From an uncultured SAR86 cluster bacterium (lineage in GTDB: Bacteria > Pseudomonadota > Gammaproteobacteria > Magnimaribacterales > D2472): a DNA stretch of 39,233 bases. Below are positions 26,344 through 34,417 of this stretch, piece after piece. Where the stretch lies: assembly GCA_902582355.1 (NCBI GenBank), contig CACHRR010000007.1:1-39233 (forward strand), written 5' to 3'. The translations under genes were made by a program, and so were the position numbers. The notes beneath the pieces are model-generated. The model had not been told where the DNA came from, did no database searches, and saw only the letters and a list, made by a program, of their open reading frames with translations. How positions within the stretch are numbered: the stretch's first letter is position 1; each line of letters begins with the position of its first letter.

Positions 26344-27591
26344 TCAAACTCCGAATATTAATCTTAGAAAAACCCAATACAAGATTGTTAAAAAAGCTCC
26401 AATTGGAATTGTAATTAACCATGAAGTAATAATTCTTGTTATTGACTTGGTATTTAAATGATTAGCCCCTTTTGCCAATCCAACCCCAATAACTCCTCCA
26501 ACTAGTGTATGAGTAGTTGAAATTGGAAATCCAACGTAAGAAGCAACAACAACTGTAGTTGCTGTAGCAAGTTCAGCTGAAAAACCAAGACTAGGCTTTA
26601 ATGCAGTAATTTTTTCTCCTACAGTTTTTATTACATTTTTTCCAAGCATGCTTAAACCAAAAACAATCCCTGTTGCACCTAAAAAAAGAATCCAAGCTTG
26701 AACTGGAGACGAAGTATCTATAATACCATTTGAATTTACAGTGGAAACGATTGCAGCAAGAGGTCCAATTGCATTAGCAACATCATTTGAGCCATGAGCA
26801 AAAGCCATTGCACATGCCGAGACAATCATTAAAATTGCAAATGCAGATTCAATTCCATTTTCTTTGATTTTTGAAAAATTCTGTCTTAAAAGAGTATAAG
26901 TAATTGCAGCTGCAATAATTCCAAAAATTGAACTAAACGTATATACATCTGACTCTGATAACTCAAGTCCTATATTTTTCAGTCCTTTTCTTGCTATAAC
27001 TAATGAAATAATAAAAGCAACATAAAAACTATATATAGGAATTATTTTAACGGCTCTTCCACCTGGATTAGCGCTATCAAGAATGGATTTTTTTGCACTT
27101 AAATAAATTAAAAATGCTAGGAATCCCGCAATTACTGGCGATGTTACCCAACTTGAAGCTATGCCACCTACTGTCCCCCAAGATACATAACTCATTCCTT
27201 TTGAAATTGAAACAAAACCAATTATTGCACCAACGATTGAATGAGTTGTGGAAACTGGCCAGCCTCTTCTTGAGGCAATAATTAACCATGTTCCTGCGGC
27301 TAATAATGACGATAACATTCCAATAATAAATTTATTTGCATCCTCATAAATTGTTGGATCAACAATTCCTTTTCTTATTGTTGAGGTAACTTCACCACCT
27401 CCAAAATATGCTCCAAGAAATTCAAATATTGCAGCAATAATGATAGCCTGTTTTAGAGTAATTGCCTTGCTTCCAACTGAAGTTCCCATAGCATTTGCAA
27501 CATCATTTGCACCTATTCCATATGCCATAAAGAACCCAACTATAGATGCTATAATTACTATTGCAAGAGGGCTTAAGAACAGAGTTTCCAT
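26344..27591 (-). CDS. Inorganic phosphate transporter, Pit/PHO4 family
   Basis: A 415-aa inner-membrane permease. The two PHO4 signature repeats are GANDVANAMG (27-36) and AHGSNDVANAIGPLAA in the second half, and each half ends with a V-S-T-T-H-like element (GWPVSTTHSIVGAI and GFPISTTHTLVGGV). The family imports metal-phosphate complexes or Na+/H+-coupled Pi. About ten membrane segments are visible. It is a plausible partner for the phytase, bringing released Pi into the cytoplasm. It lies 2 bases from the convergent TetR stop and is divergent from the PPK2 operon over 89 bases. No pst or phoU-like gene is seen here. Confidence 0.95.
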   Translation of the reverse strand: METLFLSPLAIVIIASIVGFFMAYGIGANDVANAMGTSVGSKAITLKQAIIIAAIFEFLGAYFGGGEVTSTIRKGIVDPTIYEDANKFIIGMLSSLLAAGTWLIIASRRGWPVSTTHSIVGAIIGFVSISKGMSYVSWGTVGGIASSWVTSPVIAGFLAFLIYLSAKKSILDSANPGGRAVKIIPIYSFYVAFIISLVIARKGLKNIGLELSESDVYTFSSIFGIIAAAITYTLLRQNFSKIKENGIESAFAILMIVSACAMAFAHGSNDVANAIGPLAAIVSTVNSNGIIDTSSPVQAWILFLGATGIVFGLSMLGKNVIKTVGEKITALKPSLGFSAELATATTVVVASYVGFPISTTHTLVGGVIGVGLAKGANHLNTKSITRIITSWLITIPIGAFLTILYWVFLRLIFGV

Positions 27592-27680
27592 ATTATTTAT
27601 GAGATAAAATTTTACGCTTAAATGTTATCATTTGTGTTAAGAATATAAAACTTTTAGGTGTCATCTAATTTAAATATAAA

Positions 27681-28520
27681 ATGAAAATTATAAATTTAGA
27701 TCAAACTGATTATAAAAAACTTGATGCAAAATCTTACGATTTAGAAAAAAGAAGACTAAGAATTGAATTTTTGAAACTTCAAGAAGATGTAATTAAAAAT
27801 AATAGAAGAATATGTATCGTATTTGAAGGTAGAGACACTGCTGGCAAAAGTACAGCAATTAGATTCTTTTCAGAATACTTAATGCCAAAACATTTTAATT
27901 ACATTCAGCTAGGAATTCCAACAAAATGGGAATCATCTCACTGGTTCCAGAGATGGAAAAAGGTAATTCCAAATAGCGGTCAAATTTCATTTCTTGACAG
28001 ATCTTGGTATACACGAGCAATAACTGAACCCATTATGGGTTATTGCACTGAAAATCAATACAGAGCGTTTATGAAAAAAGTTAATAATTGGGAAGAGCAA
28101 TTAATAAGTGATGGAGTTGAATTAACAAAATTTTATTTTTCACTATCAAAAGATCAACAAAAAATTAGAATGAAAGCAAGAAAAAATTCTGAACTTAAGT
28201 ATTGGAAGCTTACAAAAAATGATGAAAAAGTAATTACTAAATGGAACGCCTTCACATTATACAAAGAGCAGATGTTTGAAAAAACTGGAACTGAAGTTAG
28301 TCCATGGGTTTCAATTAATTCGAATAATAAAATGATTGCGCGGTTAACATCACTAAGATATCTATTGAATAAAACTGAATATCATGGGAAGAAGATTCTT
28401 AAGCCTGCAAAATGGTCAAAGTCTTTGAATAATTATTCAACAAGTCTAGAAGGAGTTAAATTTGATAACCTTTCATATGAGCAATTTATGATCATAAGCA
28501 AATATAGCGACGACATATAA
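27681..28520 (+). CDS. ppk2: Polyphosphate kinase 2 (PPK2 family)
   Basis: A 279-aa P-loop kinase that transfers phosphate between polyphosphate and nucleotides. Walker A is GRDTAGKS (50-57), in the context VFEGRDTAGKSTAIR; Walker B is FLDRSWY (104-110), followed by MGYCTE. The C-terminal part contains YWKLTKNDEKVI and MFEKTGTEVSPW, matching the family. The usual DAAGKGG is here DTAGKST. Whether it makes polyphosphate or makes nucleotides from it cannot be told from sequence with certainty. Its stop shares one base with the Ppx start (TAATG), so they are translationally coupled. First gene of a three-gene operon divergent from Pit. Confidence 0.93.
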   Translation: MKIINLDQTDYKKLDAKSYDLEKRRLRIEFLKLQEDVIKNNRRICIVFEGRDTAGKSTAIRFFSEYLMPKHFNYIQLGIPTKWESSHWFQRWKKVIPNSGQISFLDRSWYTRAITEPIMGYCTENQYRAFMKKVNNWEEQLISDGVELTKFYFSLSKDQQKIRMKARKNSELKYWKLTKNDEKVITKWNAFTLYKEQMFEKTGTEVSPWVSINSNNKMIARLTSLRYLLNKTEYHGKKILKPAKWSKSLNNYSTSLEGVKFDNLSYEQFMIISKYSDDI

Positions 28521-29383
28521 TGAAAATTGCTTCCGTAGATATTGGCACAAATGCAGTAAAATCTAAGATTTTTGAAACAACACCCACCTCAATTAAGTTT
28601 ATTGATGGAATACGTTCCCCAATTCGTCTTGGAGCAGAAGTTTTTGAAGGGGGAAAGATATCTGATAAAAAACTAAGAGAATTAGTAAGTACGCTAAAAA
28701 GATATCAGAAAAAATTTACTAAAGATAAAATTGATCAATACGAAATTATTGCTACTAGCGCATTAAGAAATACCACTAACTCGGAAGAAGCAAGAACATA
28801 TATAGAAAATAAAATTGAACATCCAATTCGAATAATTTCAGGTCTTGAAGAAGCTCAGTTAATAGGTTTTCATCCAAAGGCACAAAAAGAAAATAATAAA
28901 GCATATGTTGATGTTGGTGGGGGAAGTACTGAGATCTATATTTACAATAATCCAAAACATTCAATTCAATCTTTTCAATTAGGTGGTGTTAGATTAATGC
29001 TTAAAAAAGATAAGAGAAAAGAATGGGATAGATTGGATAAATGGTTAAAGCAATTCAATGATATAACAGAGATCATAGGACTTGGAGGTAACATTAGAGC
29101 CTTTTTAAATGCTCATAAATTAAAAAAAATGAAATCTGATGATTTTTTAAAAAAATATAAGAATCTAAGAAATCTTGAAATAGAAGAAAAAATTAACAAG
29201 TATGGATTTGCAAATGATAGAGCTGACGTCATTGATTTTGGATTAAAAATCTATGAGAGAATTATAAAAAAATTAGAGATTAAAACTATACAATCAACCA
29301 AATGGGGTGTCTCTGATTCAATTGCAGTTAAAATTTTCCATGAAATTTATTCAAAAAAAATATCAATATATAATGAAAAATGA
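28520..29383 (+). CDS. Ppx/GppA family phosphatase, short form
   Basis: A 287-aa member of the exopolyphosphatase/pppGpp phosphatase family in the actin-like ATPase fold. Motifs are ASVDIGTNAVK (about 3-13), the conserved ATSALRNTTN, the P-loop-like SGLEEAQLI and VDVGGGSTEI, and IIGLGGNIRAF. Only domains I and II are present; the C-terminal HD-like and helical regions of E. coli Ppx (513 aa) are absent, as in compact bacterial enzymes. It would hydrolyse polyphosphate ends or (p)ppGpp. It overlaps the PPK2 stop by 1 base and the aquaporin start by 4 bases, so polyphosphate handling and the channel are expressed together. Confidence 0.92.
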   Translation: MKIASVDIGTNAVKSKIFETTPTSIKFIDGIRSPIRLGAEVFEGGKISDKKLRELVSTLKRYQKKFTKDKIDQYEIIATSALRNTTNSEEARTYIENKIEHPIRIISGLEEAQLIGFHPKAQKENNKAYVDVGGGSTEIYIYNNPKHSIQSFQLGGVRLMLKKDKRKEWDRLDKWLKQFNDITEIIGLGGNIRAFLNAHKLKKMKSDDFLKKYKNLRNLEIEEKINKYGFANDRADVIDFGLKIYERIIKKLEIKTIQSTKWGVSDSIAVKIFHEIYSKKISIYNEK

Positions 29384-30021
29384 AATTAAATAAATATATT
29401 TCTGAGTTTTTAGGAACAGCTTTTCTATTCTGTGCAGTTGTGGGCTCCGGAATAATGGGTCAATCACTTACCAATGATGAATCAATTATTTTGTTTGTTA
29501 ATGCTGTTATAACTTTTTTCGCTCTTTATTTCTTAATTTCATCATTTGAGTCATACAGTAATCATTTTAATCCAGTTGTATCTCTAGCATTTTTTTTAAA
29601 CAAAGAAATTTCTTTTAAAACGTTTGTACTATTTACACTTTTGCAGATTTTAGGAGCAATCATTGGAGTTTTGACTGCAAATATTATGTTTGATGTTGAA
29701 TTATTTCAGCTCTCTAATAAAAACAGGTCTGGATTCAATATTTATCTTTCCGAAATTATTGCTACTTTTGGATTAGTATTTTTTATATTAATTTCAAATA
29801 AAGATAAAATTGCATTAATTGTTGCATCATATATTGGTGCAGCATATTGGTTTACATCATCTACATCATTTGCAAACCTAGCCGGCACGATTGGGCGTAT
29901 GTTCTCTGACAGCTTTGCTGGTATAAGCCCCGAAAATGTTTTCTCATTTGGTTTAGCACAGATTATCGGATCAATTATAGCGTTTATAGTTTATAAATAT
30001 TTCTTTAAGGATTCATTATAA
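29380..30021 (+). CDS. Aquaporin/MIP family channel with altered second NPA motif
   Basis: A 213-aa protein with six membrane helices. The first pore motif is NPV (64-66, in SNHFNPVVSLA). The second is NLA (166-168, in SFANLAGTIGRMFSDSFAGI), where most MIPs have NPA. The Arg that usually follows NPA in the selectivity filter is not there; an Arg occurs at 173. GSGIMG (22-27) and the ...RMFSDSFAGI block resemble the bacterial branch often found with arsenic or metalloid genes. The solute is unknown. ATG overlaps the Ppx stop (ATGA). The 3' end overlaps the convergent gspM by 17 bases. Confidence 0.88.
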   Translation: MKLNKYISEFLGTAFLFCAVVGSGIMGQSLTNDESIILFVNAVITFFALYFLISSFESYSNHFNPVVSLAFFLNKEISFKTFVLFTLLQILGAIIGVLTANIMFDVELFQLSNKNRSGFNIYLSEIIATFGLVFFILISNKDKIALIVASYIGAAYWFTSSTSFANLAGTIGRMFSDSFAGISPENVFSFGLAQIIGSIIAFIVYKYFFKDSL

Positions 30022-30454
30022 AAATCTCTGTAAAAGATCCATATTCGTTTTTTGAATAAGTAACTTTACTAAAATCTTTTTCTAACATAAACGCTATCTT
30101 GTCTGAAACAGAAAAAGATTCTTGTAAATTTTTAGTTTCAAAAGAAATTTTTAAATAATTATCAATATTATCTACTTCAAGATTTTTTATATCTAAATCT
30201 ATCGAGTTGTCTATAAATGATTTGATTTCAGCAGGATCATTTGACTGGTTAATAAATGAATTACTTAGCTGTTGAGCTTTTAGAACGACGTATTCATAAT
30301 CAGATTTAGCTTTTTCAAGTTTTTTTGATGAAAAATTCAAGGACTGAATTGTATTAGTAAAAATAAAAAATAATATTAATGTAACAACCATTAATAAAGT
30401 AGCCAATACTAAATTTCTTTCCCTATTATTTAAGCTACTCAAAAAGTTATTCAT
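30005..30454 (-). CDS. gspM: Type II secretion system protein GspM
   Basis: A 149-aa inner-membrane protein of the T2SS platform. A short cytoplasmic N-terminus with NNRERNLVL (about 8-16, the common R-E-R motif before the helix), one membrane span (about 15-34) and a periplasmic ferredoxin-like domain. It pairs with GspL. Identification rests on this layout and on the last position after gspL in a canonical gsp operon, since GspM sequences diverge quickly. Overlaps gspL by 4 bases. No gspN follows. Confidence 0.87.
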   Translation of the reverse strand: MNNFLSSLNNRERNLVLATLLMVVTLILFFIFTNTIQSLNFSSKKLEKAKSDYEYVVLKAQQLSNSFINQSNDPAEIKSFIDNSIDLDIKNLEVDNIDNYLKISFETKNLQESFSVSDKIAFMLEKDFSKVTYSKNEYGSFTEIFIMNP

Positions 30455-31605
30455 TGTAAAAATCCAATCTTAATCTCACCAGAAATCAAATTTTCATTTG
30501 AAGCTAAATTCTCATCTATAATTTCTACATTTAAGCTTCCAACAGTATTTTTAATCAATCGATATTGAATCTCTGGTAAACCCTCTAAAAATAGTACTGC
30601 CTCATTTGAATTAAAATCTATATCTACACTTTTAAGATAATTTTCACCAAGAGAAACCAAAAAGTTAAAATTACTAAAATTCGAACTAGAGTTTTCTATT
30701 TCTGCTAATGGAGTAATAGATATTTGATTAATTAGTTGATCTATTTGAATCTTTGGAGTCACTACTCTATTAGTATTTTTGTCTATTGCTTTAAAAATAT
30801 TAAATGTTTCTGATTCGTATATGCTTATTTGCTTATTATTTTGAGATAAAAATAAATAAGGAAGAAACAAAGAACAAAATATTAGAAATGTGCATAAATA
30901 TAACTCCATTCTTGTGAAATTAAGTTTATTAAAAATATTTTTAATAGAGACTTCAAACTTAAATAGATTTAGTTCTTTAGCATTTTTATTGCTAACAAAA
31001 TTAGATACATTAAATTCCTTTTTAGTCTTAAATATTTCCAAGGCCTTCACATCATTATCACAATAAATAATAGGATCAAAATCTGGATAGTTATTTTTCA
31101 CTGTTTCAATATATTGATTTAATGAATCTTGTTCAATTGAACTACCTGTGCCATTTTTGAAGGAAAATAAAAACTTATTATTAAATTCTGTAATGGTGTC
31201 TTTTCCGTATTGTCTATTTAAAAAATAATCTGGCAAAACTAGAACTTTACAATTCAATGAATTTAATATGGTATTTAATTCTTCATACAATGTTTTATTA
31301 ATTACAAAACCATTTTTATCAAAAATAAAAAATTCGTTCTTTGAAATATCGTCAACGATAAATGAATCAATATCTGACATGAAATTAGCTAGATTATTTT
31401 GTTTTGAAAGATTTTCATTATTCTCAAAAACATAGCTACTTATAATTGAAGATGGAACAAGATATATAAAAGTATCTTTTTGATTCAAAGAATCAAATTC
31501 ATTTAAATTTGAAAAAGTGTTTCTTTGTTTATAGTTATCTGAGCTATGGTAATATTTACCATTACTGAAACTTAAATTATCTGGATATGCAACAATCGTA
31601 CTCAT
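30451..31605 (-). CDS. gspL: Type II secretion system protein GspL
   Basis: A 384-aa bitopic protein. The first 230 residues should be the actin-like cytoplasmic domain that docks the ATPase GspE. A membrane span follows at about 236-255 (LYLCTFLIFCSLFLPYLFL), then a periplasmic ferredoxin-like domain with GLPEIQYRLIKNTV near the end. Sequence similarity to well-known GspL is low; order between gspK and gspM and domain layout carry the call. I choose ATG at 31605, sharing one base with the gspK stop (TGATG), over a TTG one codon earlier. Confidence 0.86.
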   Translation of the reverse strand: MSTIVAYPDNLSFSNGKYYHSSDNYKQRNTFSNLNEFDSLNQKDTFIYLVPSSIISSYVFENNENLSKQNNLANFMSDIDSFIVDDISKNEFFIFDKNGFVINKTLYEELNTILNSLNCKVLVLPDYFLNRQYGKDTITEFNNKFLFSFKNGTGSSIEQDSLNQYIETVKNNYPDFDPIIYCDNDVKALEIFKTKKEFNVSNFVSNKNAKELNLFKFEVSIKNIFNKLNFTRMELYLCTFLIFCSLFLPYLFLSQNNKQISIYESETFNIFKAIDKNTNRVVTPKIQIDQLINQISITPLAEIENSSSNFSNFNFLVSLGENYLKSVDIDFNSNEAVLFLEGLPEIQYRLIKNTVGSLNVEIIDENLASNENLISGEIKIGFLQ

Positions 31606-32573
31606 CAAATTCCATTATAAATTCTTGAGATAATAAAACCATTATTATTGCCCTCAAAAATTAGTTTACTTATAGAGGATGAAACAAAATCTTCAAAATT
31701 AATCTCTGTATTAATTTCATAAATATTTGAATTAAATTTAATTTCTCCATATGCGTCCTCAAAATTCATATCAGGAAAATTATTCTTGAAGTTAATTAAA
31801 TCGTCAAAACCTGAATCTGGTATATTATCCAAAATATACTTAGCCTCTTGTAAAGATATATTTGGAAATAAAGAGCTCAATAAATAATCGTCATTTATAT
31901 TGAGGGTGTTAATGTTAATTGATATTTGATTAGCTTCAGGAAGAGCGCAAAAATTTTTTTGCATTATTGACCAATCAATTTGTTTCACTGCTGGGATACT
32001 TTTTAACTCTTCTATAGAAACCATTAATCTCATTCCAGTGTATTCTTTTGGATTATGAAGTGGTCCAGAATAATAATAATCCTCAAGACCATAAGCCCTT
32101 GGATTTGAATCATAATCAATCCAGTCAATGACCTGATCTATAATCTCTTCAATAACATTATTATCTACTTCTTCTAGTGAGAGAATTTTTTTGATTGATG
32201 CCGTAGATTTTTTATTTTCAACGAATTCACCATTATCGATAAGAACAATAGAATTTATATTTAGGCAATTACTTGCATCTGAGATTCTTACAACAATATC
32301 TGCACCATTAAGATTATAATAAAAGCTTTCTTTAAGAAGAGGATTATTTTTTGATATTTTATTTTTATTAAATCTAAGTTCTTTTTTTATTTTTTCTTTT
32401 GATAATGCCTCAATGTTTCTAAAGGCATTTAATGATAGTGATTGAAATTCAATATATTGTGCTCTTTTTAAAGATAAGAGATATTTATTTCCAAATAATA
32501 TTGCTACTGATGATAGTAGCAAAACTATTAATAGTATTGAAATAAGAACAACTCCTTTAGTACTTGAAGACAT
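31605..32573 (-). CDS. gspK: Type II secretion minor pseudopilin GspK
   Basis: A 322-aa minor pseudopilin that caps the pseudopilus tip with GspI and GspJ. The N-terminal prepilin segment is TKGVVLISILLIVLLLSSVAILF, with Gly before the hydrophobic stretch; GspK characteristically lacks the Glu5 of other pseudopilins, and here too it is absent. DASNCLNINS, IDWIDYDSNPRAYG and YYYSGPLHNPKEYTG match the conserved calcium-binding and SAM-like regions. ATG at 32573 is preferred over a TTG two codons earlier. It overlaps gspJ by 17 bases. Confidence 0.92.
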   Translation of the reverse strand: MSSSTKGVVLISILLIVLLLSSVAILFGNKYLLSLKRAQYIEFQSLSLNAFRNIEALSKEKIKKELRFNKNKISKNNPLLKESFYYNLNGADIVVRISDASNCLNINSIVLIDNGEFVENKKSTASIKKILSLEEVDNNVIEEIIDQVIDWIDYDSNPRAYGLEDYYYSGPLHNPKEYTGMRLMVSIEELKSIPAVKQIDWSIMQKNFCALPEANQISININTLNINDDYLLSSLFPNISLQEAKYILDNIPDSGFDDLINFKNNFPDMNFEDAYGEIKFNSNIYEINTEINFEDFVSSSISKLIFEGNNNGFIISRIYNGI

Positions 32574-33150
32574 AATCAAAATTTGGTTCTATTATCCATG
32601 TGTATTCTTTATTATTTTTTGTAAACTCGATCTTTATTAATTCTGGAATTTTTCTTTGAGTGATTGGATCGACCGGCCATTCTTGATACCACATTTTCTC
32701 ATGCAAAAATCTTATATCTATTTCAGAAACTTCTTCAATTAAATTTGTTTTGAAGCTTTCATCAATATTTATTGGATTTGATGAAAAAAATTGTTTTCTA
32801 ATCAAATTGTTATTCTCAAGACCATACTCAACTCTTTTTACAGGCGATATCTTATTTGAAATTGATTTAATCTGAGTATTAAAAGATATTTTTTTATCAA
32901 GATTGCTTCCTAAAAATGTTAAATTCATAGGGTTTCCAAAATTATCTCTTAGTGGCACATTTATAATTTGTCTTATGTCTCTTTTTAAAATTATTGATGA
33001 TAAATTTAATGAGCGTGATACTTTAAGACGCTCTGAAGAAGTTCTTTCAATCTCAATAGAGGACTGAAGAATGTTTGATGAAATGACTGCAATCATAGAT
33101 AGTATTACAAGAGAAACTAAGATTTCAATTAAAGTAAATCCCTTCTTCAT
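32557..33150 (-). CDS. gspJ: Type II secretion minor pseudopilin GspJ
   Basis: A 197-aa pseudopilin. The prepilin peptidase site is MKKG/FTLIEILVSLVILSM, with Glu5 after cleavage. LKRDIRQIINVPLRDNFGNP and MWYQEWPVDP are typical GspJ elements. It forms the pseudopilus tip complex with GspI and GspK. Its ATG overlaps the gspI stop by 4 bases. Confidence 0.93.
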   Translation of the reverse strand: MKKGFTLIEILVSLVILSMIAVISSNILQSSIEIERTSSERLKVSRSLNLSSIILKRDIRQIINVPLRDNFGNPMNLTFLGSNLDKKISFNTQIKSISNKISPVKRVEYGLENNNLIRKQFFSSNPINIDESFKTNLIEEVSEIDIRFLHEKMWYQEWPVDPITQRKIPELIKIEFTKNNKEYTWIIEPNFDYVFKY

Positions 33151-33530
33151 TTAATTAAATAACCTTTTGTTGAATAAATATACTTATCTTGTCCTGCAAG
33201 CTTAATACGTAATTCATATTCAAAATAATCTTCATTTGAAGTATCGTATATTTCTTCATCCCAAACCCAATTTTGACCTCCCATAATCATTTCACCTTTT
33301 CTGTTTCCTGATCTTAGAGGTTTTTCAATTGTATTTAAAAGTGCAATGTGATTATTTGCTACCTCTTTAGCCAAATATCTCTGTTCAAGGTCATAGCTTG
33401 AAACTGAGGTAGAAATTATTAGATTGTAGATTGTTATAACCGAAATACTTAAAATAAATAAAGCAACAACTACTTCAATTAAACTAAAACCTTTTTTAAT
33501 AACTGATAATTTCATCCTTAGTTTTTCCAT
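33147..33530 (-). CDS. gspI: Type II secretion minor pseudopilin GspI
   Basis: A 127-aa pseudopilin with cleavage site KKG/FSLIEVVVALFILSI and the later ANNHIALLNT element, which fits GspI (A-x-N-x-x-A). Two ATG starts are possible, at 33530 (14-residue leader) and 33515 (9-residue leader). Neither has a clear ribosome site, so the start is uncertain. It overlaps gspH by 35 or 20 bases accordingly. Confidence 0.9.
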   Translation of the reverse strand: MEKLRMKLSVIKKGFSLIEVVVALFILSISVITIYNLIISTSVSSYDLEQRYLAKEVANNHIALLNTIEKPLRSGNRKGEMIMGGQNWVWDEEIYDTSNEDYFEYELRIKLAGQDKYIYSTKGYLIK

Positions 33531-34005
33531 TGCTAAAAATAATTATTCTTTGAATATATTGTGGGTTGTAAATATCTATTTGACCGCCAGAGTTTTCTCC
33601 AGATGGGTAAAAAATAATTACTGGTGTATCTAGCATTTGATTATCAAGTTCTATGATTGACCCATCTACAAATTTAAATGTTTTCCTAAGTGAAGTTGTA
33701 TCAGACCAAAAAGTATTTTTGTAACTTGAATCAATTTCGTTTTGATTTTCTTCTGTAAGATACTTTGCAAATTGATTATCAGAACTTAGGTATAAGCCAA
33801 TAATTTTTCCTGTAATAATACTTTCCTCCGTTAAATAGCTTACAGTTTTTTGAAATGAATTAGCTTTTTTCTCTATTAAATCAAACGTGCTAAAGTTTAA
33901 GGTAATTAATGTTGATGTTATTCCAATAATAATCAGTACGACAAGTATTTCAATAAGAGTAAAACCTGATCGATATCTTTTATTGTTGCATCCAATTTCC
34001 AACAT
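33496..34005 (-). CDS. gspH: Type II secretion minor pseudopilin GspH
   Basis: A 169-aa pseudopilin with the prepilin motif YRSG/FTLIEILVVLIIIGI and a C-terminal FYPSGENSGGQIDI that matches the GspH F-x-P-x-G ending. I choose ATG at 34005 because GAGG lies 6 bases upstream and the leader (MLEIGCNNKRYRSG) has a normal length; the open frame continues to 34044. The start lies within the end of gspG (26-base overlap). Confidence 0.9.
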   Translation of the reverse strand: MLEIGCNNKRYRSGFTLIEILVVLIIIGITSTLITLNFSTFDLIEKKANSFQKTVSYLTEESIITGKIIGLYLSSDNQFAKYLTEENQNEIDSSYKNTFWSDTTSLRKTFKFVDGSIIELDNQMLDTPVIIFYPSGENSGGQIDIYNPQYIQRIIIFSNGKTKDEIISY

Positions 34006-34417
34006 CAGCATCCTCACCAGATCCTCCTTCAATGCCATCAGCACCTAATGTATATAAATCATATTTTTGAGTGCGTCTTGAAGGATATTCATAGATATAT
34101 TCTCTTCCCCATGGATCTTTTGGAATTGCCGATATATAACCACCTTGAGGATACAAAAAAGGATTCTTTAATTCAGAATGGGGTTTTACTAGAGCATCTA
34201 AACCTTGTGAAGTAGAAGGATAAGACAATTCGTTAAATCTATATAACTCGAGTGCTTTATTAGTGTTTGCCATATCAGCCCTAATTTTTTCAAGATTCGC
34301 TCTTTGAAAAACTGGATCTACACTTACAACAACAACTGTCGCTAAAATACCTAAAATAACCAAAACAGCCATTAATTCTATAAGTGTAAAACCTTTTTCG
34401 TTATCTTTTAGTTTCAT
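33980..34417 (-). CDS. gspG: Type II secretion major pseudopilin GspG
   Basis: A 145-aa major pseudopilin that assembles into the piston-like fibre. Leader MKLKDNEKG and cleavage before FTLIELMAVLVILGILA. The family block PSTSQGLDALV, then YISAIPKDPWGREYIYEYP, and the calcium-binding C-terminus YTLGADGIEGGSGEDADVGNW (each quoted piece in order) are near-canonical. Best-conserved pseudopilin in the operon. Overlaps gspF by 4 bases. Confidence 0.97.
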   Translation of the reverse strand: MKLKDNEKGFTLIELMAVLVILGILATVVVVSVDPVFQRANLEKIRADMANTNKALELYRFNELSYPSTSQGLDALVKPHSELKNPFLYPQGGYISAIPKDPWGREYIYEYPSRRTQKYDLYTLGADGIEGGSGEDADVGNWMQQ

